In this document: piece by piece, positions 15,346-23,933 of the stretch
Numbering within the stretch: position 1 is the first letter of the stretch
Layout: every line of letters starts with the position of its first letter
Origin: Aquipseudomonas alcaligenes MRY13-0052
Lineage (GTDB): Bacteria; Pseudomonadota; Gammaproteobacteria; Pseudomonadales; Pseudomonadaceae
Reading direction: 5' to 3'
Length of the DNA: 42,349 bases
Assembly: GCA_000474255.1 (NCBI GenBank)
Contig: BATO01000056.1
Coordinates: forward strand, 1 to 42,349
Notes under the pieces: model-generated
Database searches by the model: none
Seen by the model: only the letters and a program-made list of their open reading frames with translations
Told to the model about the DNA's origin: nothing
Made by a program: the position numbers and the translations under genes

Positions 15346-16962
15346 ATGCTGAAGAACCTCCGGTTGCGCCCCGAAGCCCTGACCCTGCTGGTCAGCGTCG
15401 CGCTGCTGCTTTTCTACAACCTGCCGCTGTGGCGCCATGTCGCGCAGATCGTGCCCGACCCCTGGCTGCGCGTGGTCTTCGGCGTGCTGGTGGTGCTGAT
15501 CTTCAACCTGGTGCTGACGCTGTTTTCCTTCCGCTGGGTGTTCAAGCCGCTGCTGACGCTGGTGCTGCTGGGCAGCGCCGGGGTGTTGTATTTCATGACC
15601 CAGTACGGCGTGGTGGTGGACATCGAGATGCTGCGCAACGTCGCCGAGACCAACGTCAGCGAGGTGCGCGACCTGCTGACCCTGAAGTTCGCCGGTTTCC
15701 TGCTGCTGTTCGGTGTGCTACCGGCCGGCTTGCTGTGGCACCTGCAGATCGGCCATCGCCCGCTGCTGCGCGAGCTGCTGAGCAAGCTGCTGGTGACCGC
15801 GGCCTGCCTGGTGGCCCTGGGCGCCATCGCGTTGAGCAACTACCAGGCACTGGCCTCGCTGTTCCGTAATCACCACGAGCTGCGCCTGATGGTGGTGCCG
15901 AGCAACTACCTGGGGGCGTCGTTCAGCTACTTGCGCACCCACTTCGCCACGGCGGACGAGCCCCTGCGTGCCATCGGCACCGATGCCCGCCGTGCGCCCG
16001 CCTGGCAGGGCCATGCGCGCAAGTCCCTGACGGTGCTGGTGGTGGGCGAGAGCGCCCGTGCCGCCAACCTCGGGCTGCTGGGCTACGGCCGCGACACCAC
16101 GCCGCTGCTGGCGAAGCAGCAGGGCCTGACCGCCTTCACGCAGATGCGCTCCTGCGGCACCGAAACCGCCGTGTCGGTGCCCTGCATGTTCTCCAACATG
16201 CCCCGCAGCGACTACAGCTACGCTCGCGCCAAATCCCAGGAAGGGCTGCTGGACGTGCTCAAGCATGCCGGCCTGGCGGTGCGCTGGCGCGACAACCAGT
16301 CCGGCTGCAAGGGCACCTGCGACCGCGTGGCCTTCGAGGACATGGGCAACGCCAAGGACCCCAGCCTGTGCGCCGGCGGTGAATGCCACGACGCCATCCT
16401 CCTCGACGGGCTCCAGAGTTACATCGACACCCTCAAGGACGACAGCGTGCTGGTGCTGCACCAGATGGGCAGCCACGGCCCGGCCTACTACAAGCGCTAC
16501 CCGGCGGCCTTCGAGCGCTTCACCCCGGTGTGCCGCAGCGCGACGCTGAGCGACTGCTCGCGGGAGAGCATCATCAATGCCTACGACAACACCCTGGTCT
16601 ACACCGACTACCTGCTGTCGAGCCTGATCGACCTGCTGCGCAAGAACCAGGACCGTGTCGACACGGCGATGATCTACCTCTCCGATCACGGCGAATCCCT
16701 CGGCGAATACAACCTCTACCTGCACGGCACGCCCTACGCGATGGCGCCGGACGAGCAGAAGCACGTGGGCCTGCTGACCTGGTTCTCCGAGGGCTACCAG
16801 AAGGACTTCGGCCTGGACAACGCCTGCCTCGGCAGCCAGCGCGACAAGCCGGTGAGCCAGGACAACCTGTTCCATTCCATGCTCGGGCTGCTGCAGATCG
16901 AGACCGGCGAATACCAGCGCGACCTGGACCTCTTCGCACCCTGCCGGAGGTCGGCGTCCTGA
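15346..16962 (+). CDS. eptA: Phosphoethanolamine transferase (EptA-like)
   Basis: This 538-residue protein has about five N-terminal transmembrane helices (residues 10-190) and a periplasmic alkaline-phosphatase-fold catalytic domain. Visible catalytic features are GESARAANLGLLGYGRDTTP (metal-binding Glu, near 233), CGTETAVSVPCMFSNM (nucleophile Thr, near 271) and the metal ligands in YLSDHGESLGEYNLYLHGTPYA. Several cysteines (CKGTC, LCAGGEC, VCRSATLSDCS) are the disulfides of the family. It should transfer phosphoethanolamine from phosphatidylethanolamine to lipid A phosphates in the outer leaflet of the inner membrane. The ATG at 15346 starts the first transmembrane segment. The stop overlaps the methyltransferase start. 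Confidence 0.9.
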   Translation: MLKNLRLRPEALTLLVSVALLLFYNLPLWRHVAQIVPDPWLRVVFGVLVVLIFNLVLTLFSFRWVFKPLLTLVLLGSAGVLYFMTQYGVVVDIEMLRNVAETNVSEVRDLLTLKFAGFLLLFGVLPAGLLWHLQIGHRPLLRELLSKLLVTAACLVALGAIALSNYQALASLFRNHHELRLMVVPSNYLGASFSYLRTHFATADEPLRAIGTDARRAPAWQGHARKSLTVLVVGESARAANLGLLGYGRDTTPLLAKQQGLTAFTQMRSCGTETAVSVPCMFSNMPRSDYSYARAKSQEGLLDVLKHAGLAVRWRDNQSGCKGTCDRVAFEDMGNAKDPSLCAGGECHDAILLDGLQSYIDTLKDDSVLVLHQMGSHGPAYYKRYPAAFERFTPVCRSATLSDCSRESIINAYDNTLVYTDYLLSSLIDLLRKNQDRVDTAMIYLSDHGESLGEYNLYLHGTPYAMAPDEQKHVGLLTWFSEGYQKDFGLDNACLGSQRDKPVSQDNLFHSMLGLLQIETGEYQRDLDLFAPCRRSAS

Positions 16963-17537
16963 TGACCCTGTCTCCCTGGTTCGGGCGCTGGCGCCAGCGG
17001 CAGATCGCCCGGCGCGCGCTCAAGGCCGCCGGCGAGCCCAACCTGGTGCTCGACCTGCCATGCGGGCTGGGGCGCTCCTGGGCGCTGCTGGCTGAGCACC
17101 CGAACCGCTTCATCCTCGCCGCCGACCCCTCGCGGGACGTGCTCGAACGCGCCCTGGCCGCCCGCAGCGGCGCCCTGGTGGAGCGCGTGCGCGGCTTCCA
17201 GACCTCGGTGCTGGCCATCCAGCTGCCGGAAAACGCGGTGGACAGCATCCTCTGCCTGCAGTCGCTGAGCCGCCTGAGTCCCGAGCAACGCCTGATGGCC
17301 CTGCGCGAGCTGCGCCGGGTGACCCGCGACACGCTGATCCTCTCGCTGCCGGTGGACGGCAACCTGGAGGCCTGGCACTGGCGGCGCCACCGGGGCGAGG
17401 GTGCCAGCGTGCCGCCGTTGCGCCGTGACGTGCTGGAGGACGAGTTCCGCCAACTGGGCCTGCAGATCCTCTCGCACCAGGACTTCCTGCCCGGCTGGGC
17501 GATGGTGCGCACCTACGTCCTGCGCAAGGACGGGTGA
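16962..17537 (+). CDS. SAM-dependent methyltransferase, class I
   Basis: A 191-residue cytoplasmic protein with SAM motif I (LVLDLPCGLGRSWALLAEHP, about residue 28), an acidic motif II (ILAADPSRDVLERAL), and PENAVDSILCLQSLSRL as motif IV. The last strands (LGLQILSHQDFLPGWAMVRTYVL) complete a Methyltransf_11-like fold. It is translationally coupled to the EptA-like gene (TGATG) and precedes the LTA-synthase-like gene, so a substrate in envelope lipid or glycan metabolism is plausible. The substrate cannot be read from the sequence. Confidence 0.82.
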   Translation: MTLSPWFGRWRQRQIARRALKAAGEPNLVLDLPCGLGRSWALLAEHPNRFILAADPSRDVLERALAARSGALVERVRGFQTSVLAIQLPENAVDSILCLQSLSRLSPEQRLMALRELRRVTRDTLILSLPVDGNLEAWHWRRHRGEGASVPPLRRDVLEDEFRQLGLQILSHQDFLPGWAMVRTYVLRKDG

Positions 17538-17666
17538 TGGAAAAACCGGTTACAGCTGAACCTTTCCCCTTTGCGTCACCTAAGCACTATCATCGCGCCT
17601 CTCCGGCATCCCGTTTCGGCTGCCCGGCAGTTCGCATTTCCTTTCCAATTGGATGGACTCCGATAC

Positions 17667-19733
17667 ATGAGTAGAACCCGCAACCCGCTGGGCGCCTACC
17701 GCCCGACCCTGGGCAGCCACCTGGCCTTCACCCTGTCGTGTGGCCTGGTGTTCCTGGTGATGTACACCCTGCTGCGGGGGGCCTTGCTGGTCTACAACCG
17801 CGAGTTGATCGGCGCCACCCCGGCCGCCACCTTCGTCGAGGCCTTCTTCAACGGCTTCCGCTTCGACCTGCGCCTGACCATCTACGCCCTGGCGCCGTTG
17901 CTGCTGTCCATTCCCTTCGCCGGTGCCATGGCCGCGCGCCGCCTGCACCTGGTGTGGCTGACCGGCTTCGCCAGCGTCACCCTGTTCTTCGGCCTGCTGG
18001 AGCTGGATTTCTACCGTGAATTCCACCAGCGCCTGAACAGCCTGGTGTTCCAGTACATGAGCCAGGACCCGAAAACGGTGCTGAGCATGCTCTGGTACGG
18101 CTTCCCGGTGGTGCGCTACCTGTTGGCCTGGGCCATCGCCACCTGGCTGCTGTTCAAGCTGTTCCAGTGGCTGAGCCGGGTGCACCGCCCCCGTGGCGAG
18201 GCGCTGGCGGGCGAGGGCAGCGGCCGCGCCCCCATCGCTCCCTGGTACCTGCGCGCCGGGGTCTTCGGCCTGGTGCTGGTACTCGCCGTGGTCGCCGCCC
18301 GTGGCACCCTGCGCCAGGGCCCGCCGCTGCGCTGGGGTGACGCCAACACCACCGACTCGGCCTTCGCCAACCAGCTCGGCCTCAACGGCACGCTGATGCT
18401 GATGAACGCCGCCCAGGCGCGCTTCTCCGAAACCCGTGACAACCAGTGGAAGGCCAGCCTGCCGGAAGGCGAGGCCCAGGACGTGGTCCGCGACATGCTG
18501 CTGACCCCGCAGGACCAACTGGTGGACGAGGGCAGCGCCGCGGTACGCCGCCTGCTCACGCCCAACGCCGATGGCAGCCTGCCGGTGCGCAACGTGGTGG
18601 TCATCCTTATGGAGAGCCTGGCCGGGCACTACGTCGGCGCCCTCGGCGGCAAGGGCGACATCACCCCCAACTTCGACCGCCTGAGCAAGGAAGGGCTGCT
18701 GTTCACCCGCTTCTTCTCCAATGGCACCCACACCCACCAGGGCATGTTCGCCACCATGGCCTGCTTCCCCAACCTGCCGGGCTTCGAGTACCTGATGGAG
18801 CAGCAGGAGGGCACCCACAAGTTCTCCGGCCTGCCGCAACTGCTCAGCGCCCGCCAGTACGACGACCTGTACGTCTACAACGGCGATTTCGGCTGGGACA
18901 ACCAGCTGGGCTTCTTCGGCAACCAGGGCATGCGCAACTTCGTTGGCCGCAATGACTTCGTGAACCCGGTGGTCTCGGACCCGACCTGGGGCGTTTCCGA
19001 CCAGGACATGTTCGACCGCGCCGCCCAGGAGCTGAAGGACAACTACGGCAGCAAGCCCTTCTATGCGCTGCTGCAGACCCTCTCCAACCACACCCCCTAT
19101 GCGCTGCCCGAGCAGCTGCCGGTGGAGCCGGTCACCGGCTTCGGCTCGCTGGACCAGCACCTCACCGCCATGCGCTATTCCGACTGGGCGCTGGGACAGT
19201 TCTTCGAGAAGGCCAAGCAATCGCCGTACTACAAGGACACCCTGTTCGTGATAGTCGGCGACCACGGCTTCGGCACCCCCGAGCAGCTCACCGACATCGA
19301 CCTGTACCGCTTCAACGTGCCGCTGCTGCTGATCGCCCCCGGCCTCCAGGAGAAGTTCGGTGCGCGTACCGACGTGGTCGGCACCCAGGTGGACGTGGTG
19401 CCCACCATCATGGGCCGCCTCGGTGGCGAGACCCGCCACCAGTGCTGGGGCCGCGACCTGCTGAGCCTGGCGCCGGAAGACAAGGGCTTCGGCGTGATCA
19501 AGCCTTCGGGCAGCGACCAGACCGTGGCCATGGTGGCCGACGGGCGCATCCTGGTGCAGCCGCGTGGTGGCGACCCGCTGCTCTATGACTACCACCTCAA
19601 CAGCGAGCAGGGCGCGACCCGCGTCGAGGACCCGGAGGCGGTACAAACCATGAGCCGTCGCCTCGAAGCCTTCCTCCAGGTGGCCACCAAGAGCCTGCTG
19701 GGCAACACCACGGGCGTCGTTGACGCCAAGTGA
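17667..19733 (+). CDS. LTA synthase family sulfatase-fold membrane enzyme
   Basis: This 688-residue protein has about five N-terminal transmembrane helices (residues 20-220) and a periplasmic sulfatase-fold domain (about 310-630). Key features are VVVILMESLAGHYVGALGG (metal-binding Glu), FFSNGTHTHQGMFATMACFPNLPG (nucleophile Thr), ALLQTLSNHTPY and FVIVGDHGFGTPEQ (metal ligands). Relatives transfer phosphoglycerol or phosphoethanolamine to glycans, including OpgB-like modification of periplasmic glucans in Gram-negatives; true lipoteichoic acid is not expected here. The ATG at 17667 is chosen because the transmembrane region begins just after it; the frame is open from 17571. It lies 129 bp after the methyltransferase gene and may have its own promoter there. 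Confidence 0.87.
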   Translation: MSRTRNPLGAYRPTLGSHLAFTLSCGLVFLVMYTLLRGALLVYNRELIGATPAATFVEAFFNGFRFDLRLTIYALAPLLLSIPFAGAMAARRLHLVWLTGFASVTLFFGLLELDFYREFHQRLNSLVFQYMSQDPKTVLSMLWYGFPVVRYLLAWAIATWLLFKLFQWLSRVHRPRGEALAGEGSGRAPIAPWYLRAGVFGLVLVLAVVAARGTLRQGPPLRWGDANTTDSAFANQLGLNGTLMLMNAAQARFSETRDNQWKASLPEGEAQDVVRDMLLTPQDQLVDEGSAAVRRLLTPNADGSLPVRNVVVILMESLAGHYVGALGGKGDITPNFDRLSKEGLLFTRFFSNGTHTHQGMFATMACFPNLPGFEYLMEQQEGTHKFSGLPQLLSARQYDDLYVYNGDFGWDNQLGFFGNQGMRNFVGRNDFVNPVVSDPTWGVSDQDMFDRAAQELKDNYGSKPFYALLQTLSNHTPYALPEQLPVEPVTGFGSLDQHLTAMRYSDWALGQFFEKAKQSPYYKDTLFVIVGDHGFGTPEQLTDIDLYRFNVPLLLIAPGLQEKFGARTDVVGTQVDVVPTIMGRLGGETRHQCWGRDLLSLAPEDKGFGVIKPSGSDQTVAMVADGRILVQPRGGDPLLYDYHLNSEQGATRVEDPEAVQTMSRRLEAFLQVATKSLLGNTTGVVDAK

Positions 19734-19740
19734 CCCCGCC

Positions 19741-19761
19741 GCCCCGGAGCCGCTCCGGGGC
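19741..19761 (+). terminator. Hairpin after the LTA-synthase-like gene
   Basis: GCCCCGGAG-CCG-CTCCGGGGC is a 9-bp perfect stem directly after the stop codon. It lacks a T-run, so its strength as a terminator is uncertain. The remaining 220 bp to the cytochrome gene include a TGGCAG-AA-CTGCCA palindrome (19807-19820) that could be an operator. Confidence 0.5.
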
Positions 19762-19984
19762 GCATTCCCTCGCTTAATGGCGCCCTGTTCCTCGCGGAGC
19801 GGGCGCTGGCAGAACTGCCAATACGTCTGGCATGCAGGAAAAAACCCCGGGCTCTCCCGAGCGGTAAGAATCGACTGACCGCCACCCCAGTGGCCCCTCT
19901 CTTTGCGGGAGGGCCTTGAGGGCGGCATTTCCCGCAGGGCGCCCCGGTGTCCGCCGGGTGGCCCAGGTCATCAAGGTTCGTTGT

Positions 19985-20386
19985 ATGCCGCCTAACAACA
20001 AGATCCGCCCGTTCCTCGCTGCCGCCTCGCTGCTGTTCCTGCTGCCGGCCCTGCCGGTTCTCGCCGATTGCGGCCAGGCCGGGGTGGAGCGGGGCGCCAA
20101 TGCCTTCGCCGCCGAATGTTCGGTGTGCCACGCCGCCAGCAAGGGTGCCGCGCCGGGCATGGGGCCGAACCTGGCCGGGGTGATCGGCCGCGCCGCCGGC
20201 AGCCAGCCCGGCTTCGCCTATTCCCAGGCGATGAAGGCCCGCGCCCAGCCCTGGCAGCAGGACAGCCTGCAAGCCTTCATCGCCCAGCCGCAGGCCCAGG
20301 TGCCCGGCACCTACATGCCCTATGCCGGCCTGGCCGACGCGACGGATCGCCAGGCCATCGCCTGCTTCCTCGCCCAGCCGCACTGA
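19985..20386 (+). CDS. Periplasmic class I c-type cytochrome
   Basis: A 133-residue protein with a Sec signal peptide (to LPVLA, residue 27). The mature domain has the heme-attachment motif CSVCH (Cys45, Cys48, His49), GMGPNLAGVIGR after it, and the distal Met in TYMPYAG (Met111), so this is a small soluble monoheme cytochrome c. It lies 34 bp before an aldehyde dehydrogenase gene on the same strand. It probably accepts electrons from a periplasmic alcohol or amine dehydrogenase working upstream of that enzyme; no such dehydrogenase is in the window. The frame is open upstream to 19916, but the signal peptide fixes the start at 19985. Confidence 0.88.
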   Translation: MPPNNKIRPFLAAASLLFLLPALPVLADCGQAGVERGANAFAAECSVCHAASKGAAPGMGPNLAGVIGRAAGSQPGFAYSQAMKARAQPWQQDSLQAFIAQPQAQVPGTYMPYAGLADATDRQAIACFLAQPH

Positions 20387-20420
20387 GGCGCTCCGGAACT
20401 CCCATGAACGAGGAAAGAAC

Positions 20421-21911
20421 ATGAGCAAGGTTGACGTACTGCCGCAGGTCGCGGCCTTCCTGCAACGCCGCCACGGCTGCTTCATCGACGGCCAGTGGGT
20501 GGTGCCCGAAGGCGCTTCCACCCCGGTGCTGAACCCGGCCACCGGCGAGGTGATCGCCGATGTGGCGGAAGCCGATGACGCACTGCTGGATCGCGCCGTG
20601 CAATCGGCCCACCGCGCCTTCAAGGCCGGCGTCTGGTCGGGCCTGCGCCCGGCCGACCGCGAACGCATCCTGCTGCGCTTCACCGCGCTGGTGGAGGAGC
20701 ACGGCGAGGAGCTGGCGCAGCTGGAAACCCTGAGCCAGGGCAAGTCGATCAACATGGCGCGGATGCTCGATGTCAGCGCCACGGTGGAGTTCATGCGCTA
20801 CATGGCCGGCTGGGCGACCAAGATCGAGGGCCAGACCCTGGACGTGTCCATCCCGCTGCCCGAGGGCGCGCGCTTCACCGCCTTCGCCCGTCGCGAGCCG
20901 GTGGGCGTGGTGGCCGGCATCGTGCCCTGGAATTTCCCGCTGATGATCACCACCTGGAAACTGATGCCGGCGCTGGCCTGCGGCTGCACGGTGGTGATCA
21001 AGCCGGCCACCGAGACGCCGCTGACCGCGCTGCGCCTGGCCGAACTGGCGCTGGAGGCGGGCATCCCGCCGGGCGTGTTCAACCTGGTGACCGGGGGCGG
21101 CGCCACTGTGGGCAATGCCCTGGCCTCGCACCCGCTGATCAACAAGGTGTCCTTCACCGGCTCCACCGCCGTGGGTAAGAGCGTCGGTGCGGTGGCGGTG
21201 CGCAACATGACCCGCTTCGCCCTGGAGCTGGGCGGCAAGAACCCGATGATCATCCTCGCCGACGCGGACATCGACAAAGCCATCGGCGGCGCGTTGCTCG
21301 GCGGCCTGCTCAACCAGGGCCAGGTCTGCGCTGCAGCGTCGCGCTTCTATGTGCAGCGCTCGCGCTACGACGAGTTCGTCGAGAAGCTGGCCGCCGCCGT
21401 GTCCGGCATGAGCATCGGTGCCGGCATGGACTGCACGGCAGCCATCAACCCGCTGGTGTCGCGCAAGCAGCAGCAGGGCGTGCTGCGTCATATCGAACTG
21501 GCCCGCAGCGAGGGTGCCCGGGTGGTCACCGGTGGCACGCCGGTGGACAGCGAAGGCTTCTACGTGCGCCCCACGGTGCTGGCCGATGTCGACCACTCCA
21601 TGACCGTCTCCCGCGAGGAAGTGTTCGGCCCGGTGCTGTCGGTGATCCCCTTCGACGACGAGGAGAGCGCCATCGCCATGGCCAACGACAGCGAATACGG
21701 CCTGGCCGCCAGCCTCTGGACCAACGACCTGACCAAGGCGATGAACCTGGTGCCGCGCATCGAAGCGGGCACCGTGTGGGTCAACGCCCACGTGCTGCTG
21801 GACCCCAACATGCCGTTCGGCGGCGTCAAGCAATCGGGCATGGGCCGCGAGTTCGGCCGCACCGTCATCGAGGCCTACACCGAGCTGAAATCGGTGTGCA
21901 TCGCCCACTGA
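20421..21911 (+). CDS. Phenylacetaldehyde dehydrogenase-like NAD-dependent aldehyde dehydrogenase
   Basis: A 496-residue ALDH-superfamily enzyme of full length. It shows the cofactor-site segment GIVPWNFPLMITTWKLMPALACGCTVVIKP, SFTGSTAVGK, the general base Glu269 in ALELGGKNP, and the nucleophile Cys303 in NQGQVCAAASR. The overall sequence style (LETLSQGKSINMARMLDV, LLDPNMPFGGVKQSGMGREFG) is that of FeaB/PadA phenylacetaldehyde dehydrogenases, which make phenylacetate from phenylethylamine or styrene derivatives. GAGGAAAG precedes the ATG. The substrate is inferred by family; a related aromatic or aliphatic aldehyde is possible. A strong terminator follows. Confidence 0.85.
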   Translation: MSKVDVLPQVAAFLQRRHGCFIDGQWVVPEGASTPVLNPATGEVIADVAEADDALLDRAVQSAHRAFKAGVWSGLRPADRERILLRFTALVEEHGEELAQLETLSQGKSINMARMLDVSATVEFMRYMAGWATKIEGQTLDVSIPLPEGARFTAFARREPVGVVAGIVPWNFPLMITTWKLMPALACGCTVVIKPATETPLTALRLAELALEAGIPPGVFNLVTGGGATVGNALASHPLINKVSFTGSTAVGKSVGAVAVRNMTRFALELGGKNPMIILADADIDKAIGGALLGGLLNQGQVCAAASRFYVQRSRYDEFVEKLAAAVSGMSIGAGMDCTAAINPLVSRKQQQGVLRHIELARSEGARVVTGGTPVDSEGFYVRPTVLADVDHSMTVSREEVFGPVLSVIPFDDEESAIAMANDSEYGLAASLWTNDLTKAMNLVPRIEAGTVWVNAHVLLDPNMPFGGVKQSGMGREFGRTVIEAYTELKSVCIAH

Positions 21912-21936
21912 GCAAGTGCGACACCCTCCTAATTCA

Positions 21937-21958
21937 CAGGCCTTCGGGCCTGTTTTTT
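21937..21958 (+). terminator. Rho-independent terminator of the cytochrome-aldehyde dehydrogenase operon
   Basis: CAGGCC-TTC-GGGCCTG followed by six Ts, 25 bp after the dehydrogenase stop codon. Confidence 0.92.
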
Positions 21959-21999
21959 ATGGGGTGGAGTCATTCCTCGCCTGTGTCGACGGCTCGTTC

Positions 22000-22059
22000 G
22001 TAGGGCGGGTGAAACCCGCAGATGCCTTGTGCAGGGTTGTCGGGTTTCACCCGACCTAC
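22000..22059. repeat. Interspersed palindromic repeat
   Basis: GTAGGGCGGGTGAAACCCGC and CGGGTTTCACCCGACCTAC form inverted arms of a 60-bp element, the same family as the copies at 170-226 and 304-364. It lies between the aldehyde dehydrogenase terminator and pcaQ. Confidence 0.75.
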
Positions 22060-22154
22060 GCGACGCGAACTCGGTCCCCGGTCATAACCAAATCTGTTGG
22101 CCTGGCCCGGAATCAAGGCTAGGCTTCCGGCATTTCCCTGACCGGGCGCCTGCT

Positions 22155-23084
22155 GTGAATATCGATACCCGCATCAAGTTCCGCCACCTGGTGTGCTTTC
22201 TCGAAGTGGCGCGCCAGGGCACCCTGGCGCGGGCGGCAGACAAGCTGGCGGTGAGTCAGCCGGCCATTTCCAAGACCCTCAAGGAGCTGGAGGACCTGCT
22301 CGGCGCCAGCCTGTTCGCGCGCAGCAAGAGCGGCGTCACCCTTACCGAGGCGGGCGTCGCCTTCATGCGTTACGCCGGCCCCTGCGTGCAGGCGCTGCGC
22401 GATGGCGTGGACAGCCTGCGCAGTGGCGAGCACGAGTCCGCCACCCTGCGCCTCGGCGTGCTGTCCACGGTGGAGAGCCTGCTGGTGCCCGAGGTGGTAT
22501 GCCGCCTGCACGCGCGCCACCCGACCCTGGTGGCCAGCGTGGTGACCGGCCCCAGTGCCTACCTGCTGTCGCAGTTGCACGTGGGTGAGCTGGACCTCGT
22601 GGTGGGGCGCATGACCGACAGCCCGCAGATCCAGGGCCTGCTGTTCGAGCACCTGTACAGCGAGTCGATGACCCTGGTGGTGCGCCCCGGCCACCCGCTG
22701 CTGGCGGGGCCGCCGGCACGGGAGCGGCTGCAGGATTACCCGCTGGTGCTGCCGCTGGCCGGGACCACCATCCGCAAGTACGCCGATGCCTTCTTCGTGC
22801 AATGCGGCATCAATCCGCCGCGCCAGCGCCTGGAGACCCTGTCCGTGGCCCTGAGCCGGCGCTACGTGCAGACCAGCGAGGCGATCTGGATCGCCCCCAC
22901 CGACGCGGTGCAGCTGGACCTGCGCCGGGGCGAACTGGTGGAGCTGCAACTGGGCATCCAGGAGCCGGGCGGTTCGGTGGGCATCTGCAGCAACGCCGCG
23001 CTGCCGCTGCCCCTGGCGGCGCACTGGTGCGTGGAGGTGTTGCGGGAGCTGGGGCAGTCCTACCGCGAAGGGCAATATCCTTAA
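22155..23084 (+). CDS. pcaQ: LysR-type activator of the protocatechuate genes
   Basis: A 309-residue LysR-type regulator: helix-turn-helix in KFRHLVCFLEVARQGTLARAADKLAVSQPAISKTLKELEDLLG, then the effector domain from about residue 95. The sequence, length and position directly before pcaHG identify PcaQ, which in other bacteria activates the ring-cleavage genes in response to beta-carboxy-cis,cis-muconate. The start is GTG at 22155, just after CCTGCT. A PcaQ-type box overlaps its stop codon and serves the downstream pcaH promoter. Confidence 0.88.
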   Translation: MNIDTRIKFRHLVCFLEVARQGTLARAADKLAVSQPAISKTLKELEDLLGASLFARSKSGVTLTEAGVAFMRYAGPCVQALRDGVDSLRSGEHESATLRLGVLSTVESLLVPEVVCRLHARHPTLVASVVTGPSAYLLSQLHVGELDLVVGRMTDSPQIQGLLFEHLYSESMTLVVRPGHPLLAGPPARERLQDYPLVLPLAGTTIRKYADAFFVQCGINPPRQRLETLSVALSRRYVQTSEAIWIAPTDAVQLDLRRGELVELQLGIQEPGGSVGICSNAALPLPLAAHWCVEVLRELGQSYREGQYP

Positions 23085-23096
23085 CTGATTGGTTAT
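23081..23096. promoter_or_regulatory. PcaQ-type operator upstream of pcaHG
   Basis: Read on the minus strand, ATAACCAATCAGTTAA matches ATAACC-N4-GGTTAA, the PcaQ box known from Sinorhizobium, at 11 of 12 defined bases. It overlaps the pcaQ stop codon and ends about 105 bp before the pcaH ATG, a normal place for a LysR activator site. Confidence 0.7.
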
Positions 23097-23201
23097 GGAT
23101 GGGCGGCGTTATTTCAGTTTTACCGCCGCCAGCGAGGCGCGACACTCCGCCACAGCCTGCTGCCCTGCAGCCTCCATAAATCCAATAAGAAGGAGATCGA
23201 C

Positions 23202-23921
23202 ATGTCCGATGCGGAACAGAGCCGCTTCGTCATTCGTGACCGCAACTGGCACCCCAAAGCCCTGACGCCTGACTACAAGACCTCCATTCCCCGTTCCCCG
23301 CGCCAGGCGCTGGTGAGCATCCCGCAATCGGTTTCCGAAACCAGCGGCCCGGACTTCTCGCACCTGAAACTGGGGCGTTTCGACAACGACCTGCTGCTCA
23401 ACTTCGACCACGGTGGCCTGCCCATCGGCGAGCGCATCATCGTCGCCGGGCGTGTCTGCGACCAATACGGCAAGCCGATCCCGCACACCCTGGTGGAGAT
23501 GTGGCAGGCCAACGCCGGCGGCCGCTACCGCCACAAGAACGACCGCTACCTGGCGCCGCTGGACCCGAACTTCGGCGGGGTCGGCCGGACGCTGACCGAC
23601 AGCGAGGGCTACTACAGCTTCCGCACCATCAAGCCCGGCCCCTATCCGTGGCGCAACGGCCCCAACGACTGGCGCCCGGCGCATATCCACTTCTCAATCA
23701 GCGGCCCGTCGATCGCCACCCGGCTGATCACCCAGCTGTACTTCGAGGGTGACCCGCTGATCCCCATGTGCCCCATCGTCAAATCCATCGCCAACCCCGA
23801 GGCGGTGCAGAGCCTGATCGCCAAGCTCGACATGAACGCCGCCAACCCCATGGATTGCCTGGCCTACCGCTTCGACATCGTCCTGCGCGGCCAGCGCCGG
23901 ACCCACTTCGAAAACCGCTGA
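23202..23921 (+). CDS. pcaH: Protocatechuate 3,4-dioxygenase beta subunit
   Basis: This 239-residue subunit carries the catalytic non-heme ferric site: Tyr109 ([10 protein letters not shown]), Tyr148 (GPYPWRN), His161 and His163 (PAHIHFS). Their spacing of 39, 13 and 2 equals that of Tyr408, Tyr447, His460 and His462 of the P. putida enzyme. Together with PcaG it performs intradiol cleavage of protocatechuate to beta-carboxy-cis,cis-muconate in the cytoplasm. AAGGAG precedes the ATG well. It lies 117 bp after pcaQ with a PcaQ box in the gap and 12 bp before pcaG. Confidence 0.97.
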   Translation: MSDAEQSRFVIRDRNWHPKALTPDYKTSIPRSPRQALVSIPQSVSETSGPDFSHLKLGRFDNDLLLNFDHGGLPIGERIIVAGRVCDQYGKPIPHTLVEMWQANAGGRYRHKNDRYLAPLDPNFGGVGRTLTDSEGYYSFRTIKPGPYPWRNGPNDWRPAHIHFSISGPSIATRLITQLYFEGDPLIPMCPIVKSIANPEAVQSLIAKLDMNAANPMDCLAYRFDIVLRGQRRTHFENR

Positions 23922-23933
23922 GGAGCTGCGCGC

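Noticed and set aside
19824-19840. A sigma-54 promoter (TGGCATG) before the cytochrome gene
   Set aside because: The expected TTGCA element at the correct distance is missing; an A-run stands there.
17580-19928. A 782-codon open frame antisense to the LTA-synthase-like gene
   Set aside because: It mirrors the codon pattern of the real gene in GC-rich DNA; its product is a low-complexity run of Val, Gln, Gly, Ala and Glu with no domain, whereas the + strand product has complete catalytic motifs.
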